Shown piece after piece: positions 7,585 through 15,497 of a stretch of 58,023 bases of DNA (position 1 is its first letter; each line of letters begins with the position of its first letter). A model generated the notes under the pieces. That model did no database searches. It had not been told where the DNA came from and saw only the letters and a list, made by a program, of their open reading frames with translations. Location of the stretch: assembly GCA_017468425.1 (NCBI GenBank), contig JAFUIO010000003.1:1-58023 (forward strand), given 5' to 3'. The stretch comes from Clostridia bacterium. Its GTDB lineage: Bacteria > Bacillota > Clostridia > Oscillospirales > Acutalibacteraceae. A program made the position numbers and the translations under genes.

Positions 7585-8453
7585 TACCATATATCAGGCA
7601 CAAGCACAAGCATAAGTATTCCCACAAAAGAAAGCACAAGAGATATGATTTCCCTCTTGCCCGGTTTGTTGGGAGTAAGGAAACCGAGAATTGTGGAAAC
7701 TATCATCACACCGCCTGTTACCATAGGATACTGCACGGATGCAGGTACATTTGCAAGTGCAATAAGCAAAAGATAGTTTGCAACTTTGTTGAGCACTCCG
7801 TAACCTGCAAGGCTTAATAGCGAATTTTTCTTGGGAAGTTCCGCTTTTTTTATGTTACACAGAAGTATTATTCCCGCAATAACAACCGTCATCAATGCAC
7901 TTAAAACAGAATAACCTGCGGCACTTGTTTTTTCAAATGTGCTTTCCTGAAAAATCTTTGAAAGCACACCAGACATTCCGTTAAAGGTGAAAATACCTGC
8001 ATAATAAATGAAGCCTTTCTGACTTTTACCTTTCTGGAATGTAACGGCAAGAGCAAGAGTTACAACTACAAAACAAAGCACTTTTGCAAGAGTGAGTTTT
8101 TCTCCGTAAAACATTATACCTGCAAAAAACGGTAATAACATTCCGCCAAGCATTGAGAAAATGGAATAGAGGGACAAGTTAATTCTCGCCAATGCTTTCA
8201 TACTGCAGAAAAGACACGCCATCATATTCAGTGCCGTTATCAGCGACATAAAAAGTGTGTACCACGTGAATTCAAAAGCGAATTTGTTTATTGCAAGAAG
8301 AATAACAAACCCCGCTAAGCTTGAGCCGCATATGAATATCATTGAAGAAGCTATGCCGTTGCCGTTTTTCTTTTCATAATCCTGGTTTGCAAAAAACTGA
8401 AACCCGAACATAACAACAGCGGCAAGGATTAAACCGTAATACAGATAAACCAC
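7584..8453 (-). CDS. EamA/DMT-superfamily membrane transporter
   Basis: A 289-residue protein with about 10 predicted membrane helices in two repeated halves, the drug/metabolite transporter layout. The first helix starts immediately (LYYGLILAAVVMFGFQFF) and the last ends three residues before the C-terminus. The second half has NKVANYLLLIALANVPASVQ, typical of EamA loops. Substrate unknown. The start is GTG at 8453 with only a poorly placed AGGA, so the exact start is uncertain. No operon partner; tRNA-Ser is divergent. Confidence 0.75.
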   Translation of the reverse strand: MVYLYYGLILAAVVMFGFQFFANQDYEKKNGNGIASSMIFICGSSLAGFVILLAINKFAFEFTWYTLFMSLITALNMMACLFCSMKALARINLSLYSIFSMLGGMLLPFFAGIMFYGEKLTLAKVLCFVVVTLALAVTFQKGKSQKGFIYYAGIFTFNGMSGVLSKIFQESTFEKTSAAGYSVLSALMTVVIAGIILLCNIKKAELPKKNSLLSLAGYGVLNKVANYLLLIALANVPASVQYPMVTGGVMIVSTILGFLTPNKPGKREIISLVLSFVGILMLVLVPDIW

Positions 8454-8519
8454 ATCCTGATTCTTTTAAAATAACGACTAATTATATCACAATCCGTCTG
8501 CATCTGCAAGTATTTTCAC

Positions 8520-8548
8520 TTGACACGTTGCTTGTTTTTTGGTACAAT
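8520..8548 (+). promoter_or_regulatory. Promoter of tRNA-Ser
   Basis: TTGACA (8520-8525), 17-base spacer, TACAAT (8543-8548); the tRNA begins 12 bases downstream. Confidence 0.85.
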
Positions 8549-8559
8549 AATCACCACAC

Positions 8560-8648
8560 GGAAGCGTATCGAAGTGGTCATAACGGGACTGACTCGAAAT
8601 CAGTTGTACCTCACGGTACCGTGGGTTCGAATCCCACCGCTTCCGCCA
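8560..8648 (+). tRNA. tRNA-Ser(CGA)
   Basis: Acceptor stem GGAAGCG/CGCTTCC, anticodon loop CTCGAAA (anticodon CGA), a long class II variable arm, T loop GGTTCGAATCC, discriminator G and encoded CCA. It reads UCG codons. Its own promoter and terminator make it a separate transcription unit. Confidence 0.95.
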
Positions 8649-8651
8649 AAG

Positions 8652-8690
8652 AAAGACCTATGCTTTGATAAAAAGCATAGGTCTTTTTTA
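8652..8690 (+). terminator. Terminator of tRNA-Ser
   Basis: Stem AGACCTATGCTT/AAGCATAGGTCT followed by TTTTTT. Confidence 0.9.
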
Positions 8691-8767
8691 ACGAAATAAA
8701 TCCCTTGTGGGATTTGTGAAATAACGCTTTATGTTATGAAATAGCAGACGCTATGAAATACACAGCG
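8691..8767. repeat. Array of short palindromes joined by GAAATA words
   Basis: Perfect small palindromes AAATCCCTTGTGGGATTT, ATAACGCTTTATGTTAT and ATAGCAGACGCTAT follow each other, separated by TGAAATA words. It is non-coding. Similar GAAAT-spaced palindromes are familiar from intergenic DNA of gut Clostridia (from memory). Confidence 0.6.
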
Positions 8768-8815
8768 GTAGATGAGGAGAAAAATCACAGAATATTATCC
8801 GCCCGAATAAATTCC

Positions 8816-8876
8816 GTAGGGCGAGGGTTTACTCTCGACGTCAAAAAACAACGGCAGGAGCAAGTCCCTGCCCTAC
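8816..8876. repeat. REP-like element, copy 1 (61 bp)
   Basis: The ends GTAGGGC/GCCCTAC are inverted repeats. The interior (GGTTTACT, CAAAAAAC, GAGCAAG, CCCTGCCCT) matches a second copy at 13355-13416. The rest of this 350-bp gap, 8877-8940, shows nothing else I can name. Confidence 0.7.
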
Positions 8877-8946
8877 AATATGAACTTTAATAATACAATT
8901 TATCTGACACTTAAATTATAATTTTTCAGGTTGATTGCCTGAAATT

Positions 8947-8978
8947 CAAAAGGCTACCGGAATCGGTAGCCTTTTTGC
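8947..8978. terminator. Terminator downstream of the YfbR-like gene
   Basis: Stem AAAGGCTACCG/CGGTAGCCTTT with a GAAT loop and T-rich flank; symmetrical, so probably active in both directions. Confidence 0.85.
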
Positions 8979-9002
8979 ATAAAATTAAAAAATTATCACA
9001 AA

Positions 9003-9584
9003 TTAATTCTGTTCATCAAGCGTGAGTGAAAAACTTTCTATGAACGTGTCAAGGAAGTAATCTGCTTCTTCCATATTCATTTCGCGTATTGATTTCTCTG
9101 TTGAAACAAGTGCGTTATCAAATTCGCGGTTACCTGCTTTCTTTTCTTCAAGACATTTTGTAAGGGCGTTTATTTTGTCTGCAGCCTTTACGATTCTCCA
9201 CAGATACCCGTCTTCTTCTTCTTTGAAAAAGAATGGTGAAAAATCATCTTTCAGATCCTGAGGGAGCATTGCGAGAATTTTTTCGCAGGCATTTTCTTCA
9301 ACCTTCGCGTAAACATCTTTCATATCTTCGTTGAAATATTTTACGGGTGTGGGCAAATCGCCTGTGATAATTTCGGGCATATCATGGTAAAGAGCCAACA
9401 CAGCGGCTCTCTCCGCGTTCAGGTTTCCGCCGAAATATTTATTTTTGATAAGTGCCAGAGCGTGAGCAAAACAAGCAGTTTCCATAGAATGCTGACAAAG
9501 GCTTTCTTCGCTTATATTACGCATAAGTGCCCAGCGGTTAATGTATTTCATTCTTGCCAGCATTGCAAAAAAGTGGCTTCTCAT
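9003..9584 (-). CDS. YfbR-like HD-domain 5'-deoxynucleotidase
   Basis: A 193-residue HD-domain phosphohydrolase. First His in the CQHSME segment (residues 31-36), HD pair in ALYHDMPEIITGDLPTP (67-83), later Asp in KAADKINAL (135-143). YfbR-type enzymes remove phosphate from deoxynucleoside 5'-monophosphates and are about 195 residues long. It starts 4 bases after the stop codon of the MTA/SAH nucleosidase gene, so the two are co-transcribed; both act in nucleoside salvage. Moderately sure of the exact substrate. Confidence 0.85.
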   Translation of the reverse strand: MRSHFFAMLARMKYINRWALMRNISEESLCQHSMETACFAHALALIKNKYFGGNLNAERAAVLALYHDMPEIITGDLPTPVKYFNEDMKDVYAKVEENACEKILAMLPQDLKDDFSPFFFKEEEDGYLWRIVKAADKINALTKCLEEKKAGNREFDNALVSTEKSIREMNMEEADYFLDTFIESFSLTLDEQN

Positions 9585-9588
9585 ATTT

Positions 9589-10278
9589 TCACATACTTTC
9601 TGAAATTTTTTCTATAAGTTCTCTTGCAACTTCGCTTAAATGAACTTCCTTTTTATCATTGAGTTCTTTGTAATTTTCAACGGCATTTTCGTCGCAGTCA
9701 TCAGAAATTTTTCTTATTGCAAGGAACGGAATATCTGCTTTATGGCAGACTGCGGCGATTGCGCCTGTTTCCATATCAAAAGAGCAGATGCCGAATGTAT
9801 CGCGGTATTTTGCTTTAAGGGCAGAGTCTGCAAGGAAAATATCACCTGTGCCGAGACGTCCTGTATAGTCAACGCTGCATTCTTTTGCTTTTTCAATTAA
9901 CTTTTCGTCAGCTTTATATAAGTAAACATCCTGCGGTTTAACACCGAGGTCATATCCGATTGCAGTAAGGTCAAAGTCACATTCAATATATTCTTCACCT
10001 GCAACGATAAAGCCTTTCTGCACATTCTGTATTGCACCTGAAAGACCAACGTTGAGAATAATATCAACCTTTTCTTCCTCAATAAGCCAGAGCGTTGCCA
10101 GAGCTGCATTTACTTTGCCTATACCGCATTCAGCAGCCACAACTTCAATTTTTTCGTTGAAATTAAATTTGATGCAGTTGTTTTTCAATGCTGTGAATTC
10201 AGTAGGGTTGAATTCACCTGCAAATTTTTTAAAGGGGTCAAATTCGTAATTATCTGCTATTACAAAACCGATTTTCAT
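9589..10278 (-). CDS. mtnN: 5'-methylthioadenosine/S-adenosylhomocysteine nucleosidase
   Basis: A 229-residue member of the PNP/UDP phosphorylase family. AECGIGKVNAALAT (49-62), LNVGLSGA (76-83), the purine/ribose-binding SFDMETGAIAAVCH (166-179) and the catalytic-Asp segment RKISDDCDENA (188-198) match MtnN/Pfs. It hydrolyses MTA and SAH to adenine plus the thioribosyl compound, recycling the by-product of methyltransferases. First gene of a two-gene unit with the YfbR-like nucleotidase, driven by a clear promoter at 10321-10349. Confidence 0.9.
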   Translation of the reverse strand: MKIGFVIADNYEFDPFKKFAGEFNPTEFTALKNNCIKFNFNEKIEVVAAECGIGKVNAALATLWLIEEEKVDIILNVGLSGAIQNVQKGFIVAGEEYIECDFDLTAIGYDLGVKPQDVYLYKADEKLIEKAKECSVDYTGRLGTGDIFLADSALKAKYRDTFGICSFDMETGAIAAVCHKADIPFLAIRKISDDCDENAVENYKELNDKKEVHLSEVARELIEKISESM

Positions 10279-10320
10279 TATCCATCACCATATTTTATTC
10301 TATAATTTTTATTTTATAAA

Positions 10321-10349
10321 ATTATACACTATCTGTAAATTAAAGTCAA
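10321..10349 (-). promoter_or_regulatory. Promoter of the mtnN-yfbR unit
   Basis: Minus-strand TTGACT (complement of 10344-10349), 17 bases, TATAAT (complement of 10321-10326), 43 bases before the mtnN start. Confidence 0.8.
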
Positions 10350-10371
10350 ACCTGTCCTTTTTGCATATACT

Positions 10372-10500
10372 GTAATGTAATACGTTCTCGCGGTAAACGA
10401 ATATACGGTGGCAGAATCCGTGCATTCTGTCCTGTGGGGAGCCGTATATTTTTCCGCTTGATATAAAGCCGATATGCTCAAAAAGTGTATCGGCAAAAAT
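10372..10500. other. Unassigned structured intergenic segment
   Basis: The segment holds a nested pair of perfect stems: ATATACGG/CCGTATAT (10401-10408 with 10442-10449) enclosing CAGAAT/ATTCTG around a 6-base loop. A further hairpin, GCCGATA/TATCGGC (10468-10474 with 10488-10494), is followed by A and T runs. It lies between the mtnN promoter and the tRNA-Met promoter. A 77-codon open frame crosses it on the minus strand but has no ribosome site and overlaps both promoters. It could be a small structured RNA; I do not recognise a family. Confidence 0.4.
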
Positions 10501-10535
10501 TTTTTGAAAATTTTTAATTTTTTTTGAAAAAAGTA

Positions 10536-10564
10536 TTGACAAACGGAGTTTTATCGATTATAAT
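10536..10564 (+). promoter_or_regulatory. Promoter of the tRNA-Met/tRNA-Glu unit
   Basis: Full consensus: TTGACA (10536-10541), 17 bases, TATAAT (10559-10564); tRNA-Met starts 21 bases later. Confidence 0.9.
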
Positions 10565-10585
10565 GTACAAGTGCTTTGAGGTTAT

Positions 10586-10662
10586 GGCTGCATAGCTCAG
10601 TTGGCTAGAGCATACGGTTCATACCCGTAGTGTCATTGGTTCAAATCCAATTGCAGCCACCA
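10586..10662 (+). tRNA. tRNA-Met(CAT), elongator type
   Basis: Acceptor GGCTGCA/TGCAGCC, D arm AGCTCAGTTGGCTAGAGC, anticodon stem TACGG/CCGTA with CAT, T loop GGTTCAAATCC, encoded CCA. The D-arm and anticodon-arm sequence matches elongator tRNA-Met; it lacks the GGG/CCC anticodon stem of initiators. A lysidine-modified tRNA-Ile is less likely. Confidence 0.92.
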
Positions 10663-10671
10663 CATTTATAT

Positions 10672-10746
10672 GGCCCGGTGGTCAAGCGGTTAAGACACCG
10701 CCCTTTCACGGCGGTAACACGAGTTCGATTCTCGTCCGGGTCACCA
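10672..10746 (+). tRNA. tRNA-Glu(TTC)
   Basis: Acceptor GGCCCGG/CCGGGTC, anticodon TTC in CTTTCAC, T loop AGTTCGATTCT, encoded CCA. It lies 9 bases after tRNA-Met in the same transcript. Confidence 0.95.
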
Positions 10747-10778
10747 AACTCCAAGATGTTCAATCTTGGAGTTTTTTT
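10747..10778 (+). terminator. Terminator of the tRNA pair
   Basis: Stem ACTCCAAGAT/ATCTTGGAGT followed by seven T. Confidence 0.9.
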
Positions 10779-10823
10779 CTTGATAAAGTTTTTTGATACA
10801 ATAACTATAGGAGGCGACTGTTA

Positions 10824-12095
10824 ATGTTTGTAGACGTTGCGAAAATTAAAATAAAAGCAGGTAACGGCGGCGACGGTGCCGTTATGTTCCACAGGGAAAA
10901 ATATGTCGCTTCCGGCGGACCTGACGGCGGTGACGGCGGCAAAGGCGGCGATATCGTTTTTCAGGTTGATACAAATATGTCAACCCTTGCTGATTTCAGA
11001 TACAAAAGAAAGTATACTGCAGAAAACGGCGAAAAAGGTCAGGGTGGCAGAAGAAACGGCAAAAAAGGTAAAGATTTAATAATCCGCGTTCCCAAGGGCA
11101 CAATAATCCGTGAAGTTGAAAGCGGCGCAATTATGGCAGATATGGGTGCAATGGATACTTTTATTGCTGCAAAAGGCGGCAGAGGCGGTTGGGGTAACAA
11201 CCACTTTGCAACCCCCACAAGGCAGACACCCCGTTTTGCAAAAAGCGGCACACCGGGCGAAAGCTGGGAAATAACCCTTGAACTCAAGCTTCTTGCAGAC
11301 GTTGGTCTTTTAGGTTATCCCAATGTTGGTAAATCAACTTTCATTTCCGTTGTCAGCGAAGCAAAACCCATTATCGCAAACTATCATTTCACAACAATCA
11401 CTCCCGTGTTGGGTGTTATTGATATGGGTGACGAAAACTCATTTGTAATGGCGGATATTCCCGGACTTATTGAGGGTGCAGGTGACGGTGTAGGCCTTGG
11501 TCACGAATTCCTGCGTCACGTTGAAAGATGCCGTATGCTTGTGCATATTCTCGATGTTGCAGGTAGTGAAGGCAGAGACCCCATCGAAGACTTTGAAACA
11601 ATCAACAATGAACTTGCAAAGTTCAATAAAGATTTGTCAGAAAGACCGCAGATTGTTGTTGCAAACAAGGTTGACCTGGCAACTGACGAGCAGCTCCAAA
11701 CACTCCGCGAATATATCACTTCAAAAGGCTATGAATTTATGACTATGTGTGCCCCCATTGCAGAAGGCACAAAAGAAGTTATAAACACAGTATGGAATAA
11801 GCTTCAGACTTTACCACCCATAAAGCAGTATGAGTCAGAAGAAATTCCCACAGAAATTATCGTTGAAAAGGCTGATAATAAATTCACCATTGATGTTCAG
11901 GACGATGTATATTTTGTTGAGGCTGAGTGGCTTCTCAAAATTCTTCAGAGAACAGACCTTGATGACTACGAATCTCTCCAGTATTTCCAGAGAGTGCTCC
12001 GCTCATCAGGCATTATTGATGCACTTCTTGCACGCGGAATTCAGGAAGGCGATACAGTCTGCATTTACGACCTTGAATTTGACTTTGTGCTTTAA
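10824..12095 (+). CDS. obg: GTPase Obg
   Basis: A 423-residue ribosome-associated GTPase acting in late 50S assembly and stress control. The glycine-rich Obg fold covers residues 1-157 (repeated GG.GG motifs). The G domain has G1 GYPNVGKST (164-172), the switch segment with TTITPVLG (190-197), G3 DIPG (211-214) and G4 NKVD near 283. A C-terminal OCT domain spans about residues 340-420. Length and domain set are normal for Firmicutes. AGGAGGCG lies 8 bases before the ATG. Followed by mrnC and yitT, with short gaps. Confidence 0.97.
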   Translation: MFVDVAKIKIKAGNGGDGAVMFHREKYVASGGPDGGDGGKGGDIVFQVDTNMSTLADFRYKRKYTAENGEKGQGGRRNGKKGKDLIIRVPKGTIIREVESGAIMADMGAMDTFIAAKGGRGGWGNNHFATPTRQTPRFAKSGTPGESWEITLELKLLADVGLLGYPNVGKSTFISVVSEAKPIIANYHFTTITPVLGVIDMGDENSFVMADIPGLIEGAGDGVGLGHEFLRHVERCRMLVHILDVAGSEGRDPIEDFETINNELAKFNKDLSERPQIVVANKVDLATDEQLQTLREYITSKGYEFMTMCAPIAEGTKEVINTVWNKLQTLPPIKQYESEEIPTEIIVEKADNKFTIDVQDDVYFVEAEWLLKILQRTDLDDYESLQYFQRVLRSSGIIDALLARGIQEGDTVCIYDLEFDFVL

Positions 12096-12107
12096 TGGTG
12101 TACAGAT

Positions 12108-12497
12108 ATGAGATTTACTGATAATAAATGTGACCCCAACAATTTAAGCCCTCTGATGCTTGCTTTTATAGGCGATACGGTTTATGATTTGTTTGTGCGT
12201 GAAACATTGCTTACGGAATGTCCGCGACCTGTGAAAAAACTCCATTCCCTTGCAGTTGAAGAAGTTTCTGCATCTGCACAGGCAAGGAAAATCAAGGCAA
12301 TTCAGGATATGCTCACAGAAGAAGAAACCGATATTTTCAAACGCGGCAGAAATGCACACACAGGTCACGTACCTAAAAGTGCCGATGTTGTAACATACCA
12401 TTACGCAACAGGGCTTGAAACACTTTTCGGATATCTTTATCTTAAAGGTGACATTGAAAGATTAAGAGAAATTTTCAGAGAGATACATAATTTATAA
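12108..12497 (+). CDS. mrnC: Mini-ribonuclease III (MrnC)
   Basis: A 129-residue RNase III catalytic domain without a dsRNA-binding domain. It has LSPLMLAFIGDTVYDLFVR (13-31) with the catalytic Asp, KLHSLAVEEVSASAQA (45-60) and FKRGRNAHTGHVPKSAD (77-93). Mini-III trims the 23S rRNA ends in Firmicutes. It starts 12 bases after obg, so ribosome-assembly functions are grouped. Confidence 0.93.
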   Translation: MRFTDNKCDPNNLSPLMLAFIGDTVYDLFVRETLLTECPRPVKKLHSLAVEEVSASAQARKIKAIQDMLTEEETDIFKRGRNAHTGHVPKSADVVTYHYATGLETLFGYLYLKGDIERLREIFREIHNL

Positions 12498-12509
12498 GGT
12501 TGTGTCGCT

Positions 12510-13364
12510 TTGAAAAATAAAATTAAAGAAACATTTTATGATATAATTTTTTGTGGCGGCGGCTGTATTCTTTACAGCGTCGCCATTTCTGTTTTCGCGG
12601 AAGATAACGGCATCACGCAAGGTGGTATAACAGGTGTGGCGATGCTTGTCAACTTTTTATTTCCTTTAATTCCCACGGGTGTGGCATCTTTTATTTTTAA
12701 CGTACCGTTGTTTATTCTTGCATTTTTCAGAATCGGCGGAAAATTCATTGCCAAATCCTTTCTTGTAACCACGTTTCTTTCTTTTTCCATAGATGCACTT
12801 TCATTTTTGCCGTCTTACACAGGCGACAGAATGCTTTCGTCAATTTTCTGCGGAGTGCTGTCGGGTATTTCAATGGCGATGATTCTTATGCGTGATTTAA
12901 CTTCGGGTGGTACTGATATTGTTGCAAAACTCATCCGCCTGAAAAAGCCACACTTTTCAATGGGCAGACTGATTCTAATTACAGATTTTATTGTTATAGC
13001 CCTTGCAGGTGCAGTTTACAGAAATGCAGAAAGTGCAATGTATTCACTTGTGCTTATTTTCGTTTCATCTTACGTGCTTGATAAAATACTTTTCGGACTT
13101 ACCGATTCAAGAACACTATTGATAATCACTTCAAGCTGGCAGAAAATTTCTCTCGGAATTATGAGTGAAATCGGCAGAGGAGTGAGCATATTGAATGTGG
13201 AAGGTGCATACACAGGCAAGGAGAGAAAACTGCTTATGTGTGCCGTCAGAAGAAATGAAGTAAGCAAAATTGCAAAAATGATTCCCGAATTTGATAAAAA
13301 CGCATTTACAATAGTCTTACCATCAAGCGAAATTATGGGAGAAGGATTCAGAAAGCAGGGCTGA
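12510..13364 (+). CDS. YitT-family membrane protein (DUF161/DUF2179)
   Basis: A 284-residue protein with five or six membrane helices in residues 10-195 (GGITQ-type motif near 35: GITQGGITGVAMLVNFLFP) and a soluble C-terminal DUF2179 domain (about 200-284). The family is widespread in Firmicutes; function is unproven. Start is TTG at 12510, 12 bases after mrnC, with a weak AAGG. Its last three codons and TGA stop lie inside a REP-like repeat (13355-13416), so the C-terminus may have been remade by repeat insertion. Confidence 0.88.
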   Translation: MKNKIKETFYDIIFCGGGCILYSVAISVFAEDNGITQGGITGVAMLVNFLFPLIPTGVASFIFNVPLFILAFFRIGGKFIAKSFLVTTFLSFSIDALSFLPSYTGDRMLSSIFCGVLSGISMAMILMRDLTSGGTDIVAKLIRLKKPHFSMGRLILITDFIVIALAGAVYRNAESAMYSLVLIFVSSYVLDKILFGLTDSRTLLIITSSWQKISLGIMSEIGRGVSILNVEGAYTGKERKLLMCAVRRNEVSKIAKMIPEFDKNAFTIVLPSSEIMGEGFRKQG

Positions 13365-13416
13365 GGTTTACTTTTGCTGCCAAAAAACTGACATCATGAG
13401 CAAGCCCCTGCCCTGC
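13355..13416. repeat. REP-like element, copy 2 (62 bp), overlapping the yitT stop codon
   Basis: The ends GCAGGGC/GCCCTGC are inverted repeats. Words GGTTTACT, CCAAAAAACT, GAGCAAG and CCCTGCCCT are shared in order and spacing with copy 1 at 8816-8876. Confidence 0.7.
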
Positions 13417-13436
13417 AGTATTTCTGATATAAATTT

Positions 13437-13476
13437 AACATCGCAGAGGGCGTCATTTCAGCTCCCTGCGATGTTT
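13437..13476 (+). terminator. Terminator after the obg-mrnC-yitT unit
   Basis: Stem AACATCGCAG...CTGCGATGTT with an inner GGG/CCC extension, followed by a T-rich tail. Confidence 0.7.
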
Positions 13477-13526
13477 GTCGTTTGTTTATGTTTAATTTTT
13501 TTTGCAGATATCCGATGAGTGCTGAA

Positions 13527-14369
13527 TCATCCGCGTAAAAATTCTTTTATTTTTTCCGCATCTTTATATCCCTTTTCGTAGAGAAGGTGGAGCTTGTCTT
13601 TATCCTTGGTAAGGGTATCAACTCCGCAGGTATCATCAGGAGAAACAATCAGCACCCTGCCCTCTTTTTCAAGCTCAATAGCCTTATCCACAAGACGGTC
13701 ATATTCCGCGTTGCTCTCAAGGAGAGTTTGGGCTGAATTGGGATATTTTCTTTTTAATATTTTAGCAAGAATATCATTTCTTGAGCTTGTACGTCTGTAA
13801 AACTTCGGCTTTGACAAGGCAAAAACAATTTTATCTGCACCCATTTCAAGTGCTTTTTCAAGAGGCACAGGCACAGCCACTCCGCCATCGATATATTTTC
13901 TGCCGTTAATTTCAACAGGCTTACACACAACAGGAATTGCACTCGATGCACTGAAAACCCTGTAGTTATCCTGATGCAAATCTTCCTTGGTGAAATAATG
14001 CGCTTTACCCGTTTCTGCATCTGTGGCGGCTATAAGAAACTGCCCTTCATATTTTGCTATCTGCTGATAGTCAATAGGGTCTTCTCCGTCTGAATTTGTA
14101 AGAGTTTCGTATATATACTCAAGGTCGAGATATGAGCCTTTTTTAATAAAATTACCTAAACTCATATACTCCTTGCGTTGGGAATAATCGTGATAGAAAC
14201 GGTATGTTCTGTCTTTTTGCTTTGAAAGAAAGGTCGAAATATTGGCACTGCCTGCAGAAACACCTATGCACAAATCAAAATAAATATCATCATCAAGGCA
14301 TCTGTCAAAAACACCTGCCGTATAAATTCCGCGAAGTCCGCCGCCTGCGTCGATTACTGCATTCATCAT
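13527..14369 (-). CDS. Patatin-like phospholipase (YjjU/RssA type)
   Basis: About 280 residues. The oxyanion motif GGGLRGIYTAG (residues 8-18), nucleophile serine in GVSAGS (about 36-41) and the aspartate of YIDGGVAVP (about 156-164) form the Ser-Asp dyad of patatins. It is probably a lipid acyl hydrolase without signal peptide. The start at 14369 follows AGAGGTGAT; an upstream ATG at 14414 lies in the neighbouring terminator and is unlikely. Confidence 0.88.
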   Translation of the reverse strand: MMNAVIDAGGGLRGIYTAGVFDRCLDDDIYFDLCIGVSAGSANISTFLSKQKDRTYRFYHDYSQRKEYMSLGNFIKKGSYLDLEYIYETLTNSDGEDPIDYQQIAKYEGQFLIAATDAETGKAHYFTKEDLHQDNYRVFSASSAIPVVCKPVEINGRKYIDGGVAVPVPLEKALEMGADKIVFALSKPKFYRRTSSRNDILAKILKRKYPNSAQTLLESNAEYDRLVDKAIELEKEGRVLIVSPDDTCGVDTLTKDKDKLHLLYEKGYKDAEKIKEFLRG

Positions 14370-14411
14370 ATCACCTCTCTGAATAATTTTATCATATGTC
14401 ATCAAATAATT

Positions 14412-14446
14412 CAAGGAGACACTTTAACCTGAAGTGTCTCCTTTCT
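14412..14446 (-). terminator. Terminator of the gene upstream of the patatin gene
   Basis: Stem AAGGAGACACTTT/GAAGTGTCTCCTT, just after the stop codon of the 14451-15446 gene. Confidence 0.8.
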
Positions 14447-14450
14447 TTAC

Positions 14451-15446
14451 TTATGGCATATAGTCGCTGATTTTTCCGTACTTTTTGTTGTAGATAAGCT
14501 CATAAAGGTGAAGAATTCCCAAAACAAGAATTTTCACAAATGCGAATGAAACTTTCAGAAACTGTAATGCTTTGTTTTCAGGTTTAGGCTCTTCAAGAGA
14601 AGCAGGTTTTGTAACTTCACCCACAACTTCATATTCAAGATATGCTCTTGTTGAAACGTGGTCTGTGTAAGTTTCACCTTTTTCGTCGGTAAACTCAACA
14701 TATTCGTAATCTTTCGCTTTAATTTCAACTCCGCCGCCTGATTTATACATAACTCTGTCGAGAGTTTCCTTGAGAGTGGGATTCCAGTCTTTCTCGTTTT
14801 TATAATCGCATTTACCGCCGTTGTGAATTACAGCCCATGAGTCTGTAAGACCTGCTTTTTCAATAAGCATTTCATACGGCTCGTCCTTTTCGTTAAGGCA
14901 GAAGGTTGTGTTGAAGTCGCCCATTACAATAATAGCTCTGTCTTCTTTTCTTGAATTAATCATTTCTGCAAGCTGAAGGAAATTATCTTTTCTTGCCACT
15001 AAAGATTTAGGGTCATTTGAAGCATCTGTGTGGACAACATAAAAATCAACATAAACGCCTTTTTCAATTTCAATAACGCTTGAAAGTATACCTTTTTCGG
15101 CAAGGCGGTCATTTGCACCTGCAAGATAGCCGAAACATTTTCTCCACTTTGTTCTTTTAACATTATAAACGGGAAGCTTTGAAAAAATGTTAAGTCCGTC
15201 ACCGAGAGGGATTCCGCCCTTTGAAAAAGACTGAAACGGAAAGGCTTTCATTGCTTTTGCAAGAGCAGGATGGTGGTTGAAATCTTCTTCTGCACCGATG
15301 ATGTCACAATCTGAATCGCGGCAAAGGATTTCGCCTATTTTTTCCATTCTTGCATTACCTTTGAGTGCACGTTGTGAACCCTGATTATCGCCGATAATCG
15401 GAATTCCCGATACATTGTATGTCATAATTTTTAATAATTTGCCCAT
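14451..15446 (-). CDS. Endonuclease/exonuclease/phosphatase-family hydrolase
   Basis: A 331-residue protein of the EEP fold: KIMTYNVSGIP (6-16), E in IIGAEEDF (49-56), DFYVVHTDAS (near 153), GDFNTTF (near 197) and the C-terminal TDHVSTRAYLE (near 262) with the catalytic His. The last 45 residues add a hydrophobic helix (FAFVKILVLGILHLYELIY), perhaps a membrane anchor. Such proteins cleave phosphodiesters in lipids or nucleic acids; substrate unknown. Confidence 0.85.
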   Translation of the reverse strand: MGKLLKIMTYNVSGIPIIGDNQGSQRALKGNARMEKIGEILCRDSDCDIIGAEEDFNHHPALAKAMKAFPFQSFSKGGIPLGDGLNIFSKLPVYNVKRTKWRKCFGYLAGANDRLAEKGILSSVIEIEKGVYVDFYVVHTDASNDPKSLVARKDNFLQLAEMINSRKEDRAIIVMGDFNTTFCLNEKDEPYEMLIEKAGLTDSWAVIHNGGKCDYKNEKDWNPTLKETLDRVMYKSGGGVEIKAKDYEYVEFTDEKGETYTDHVSTRAYLEYEVVGEVTKPASLEEPKPENKALQFLKVSFAFVKILVLGILHLYELIYNKKYGKISDYMP

Positions 15447-15497
15447 TTTTCTACTCCTTCTTCTTAAACAGCCACTCCTGCCGAATGCAGAAATATA

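Noticed and set aside
10309..10542. A 77-codon open frame upstream of tRNA-Met on the minus strand
   Set aside because: No ribosome binding site; it overlaps the tRNA-Met -35 box and the mtnN promoter, and it contains perfect palindromes. Reported as a structured region instead.
13683..13691. TTATCCACA match to a DnaA box within the patatin gene
   Set aside because: A single site inside a coding region, with no cluster or AT-rich unwinding element; not evidence for an origin.
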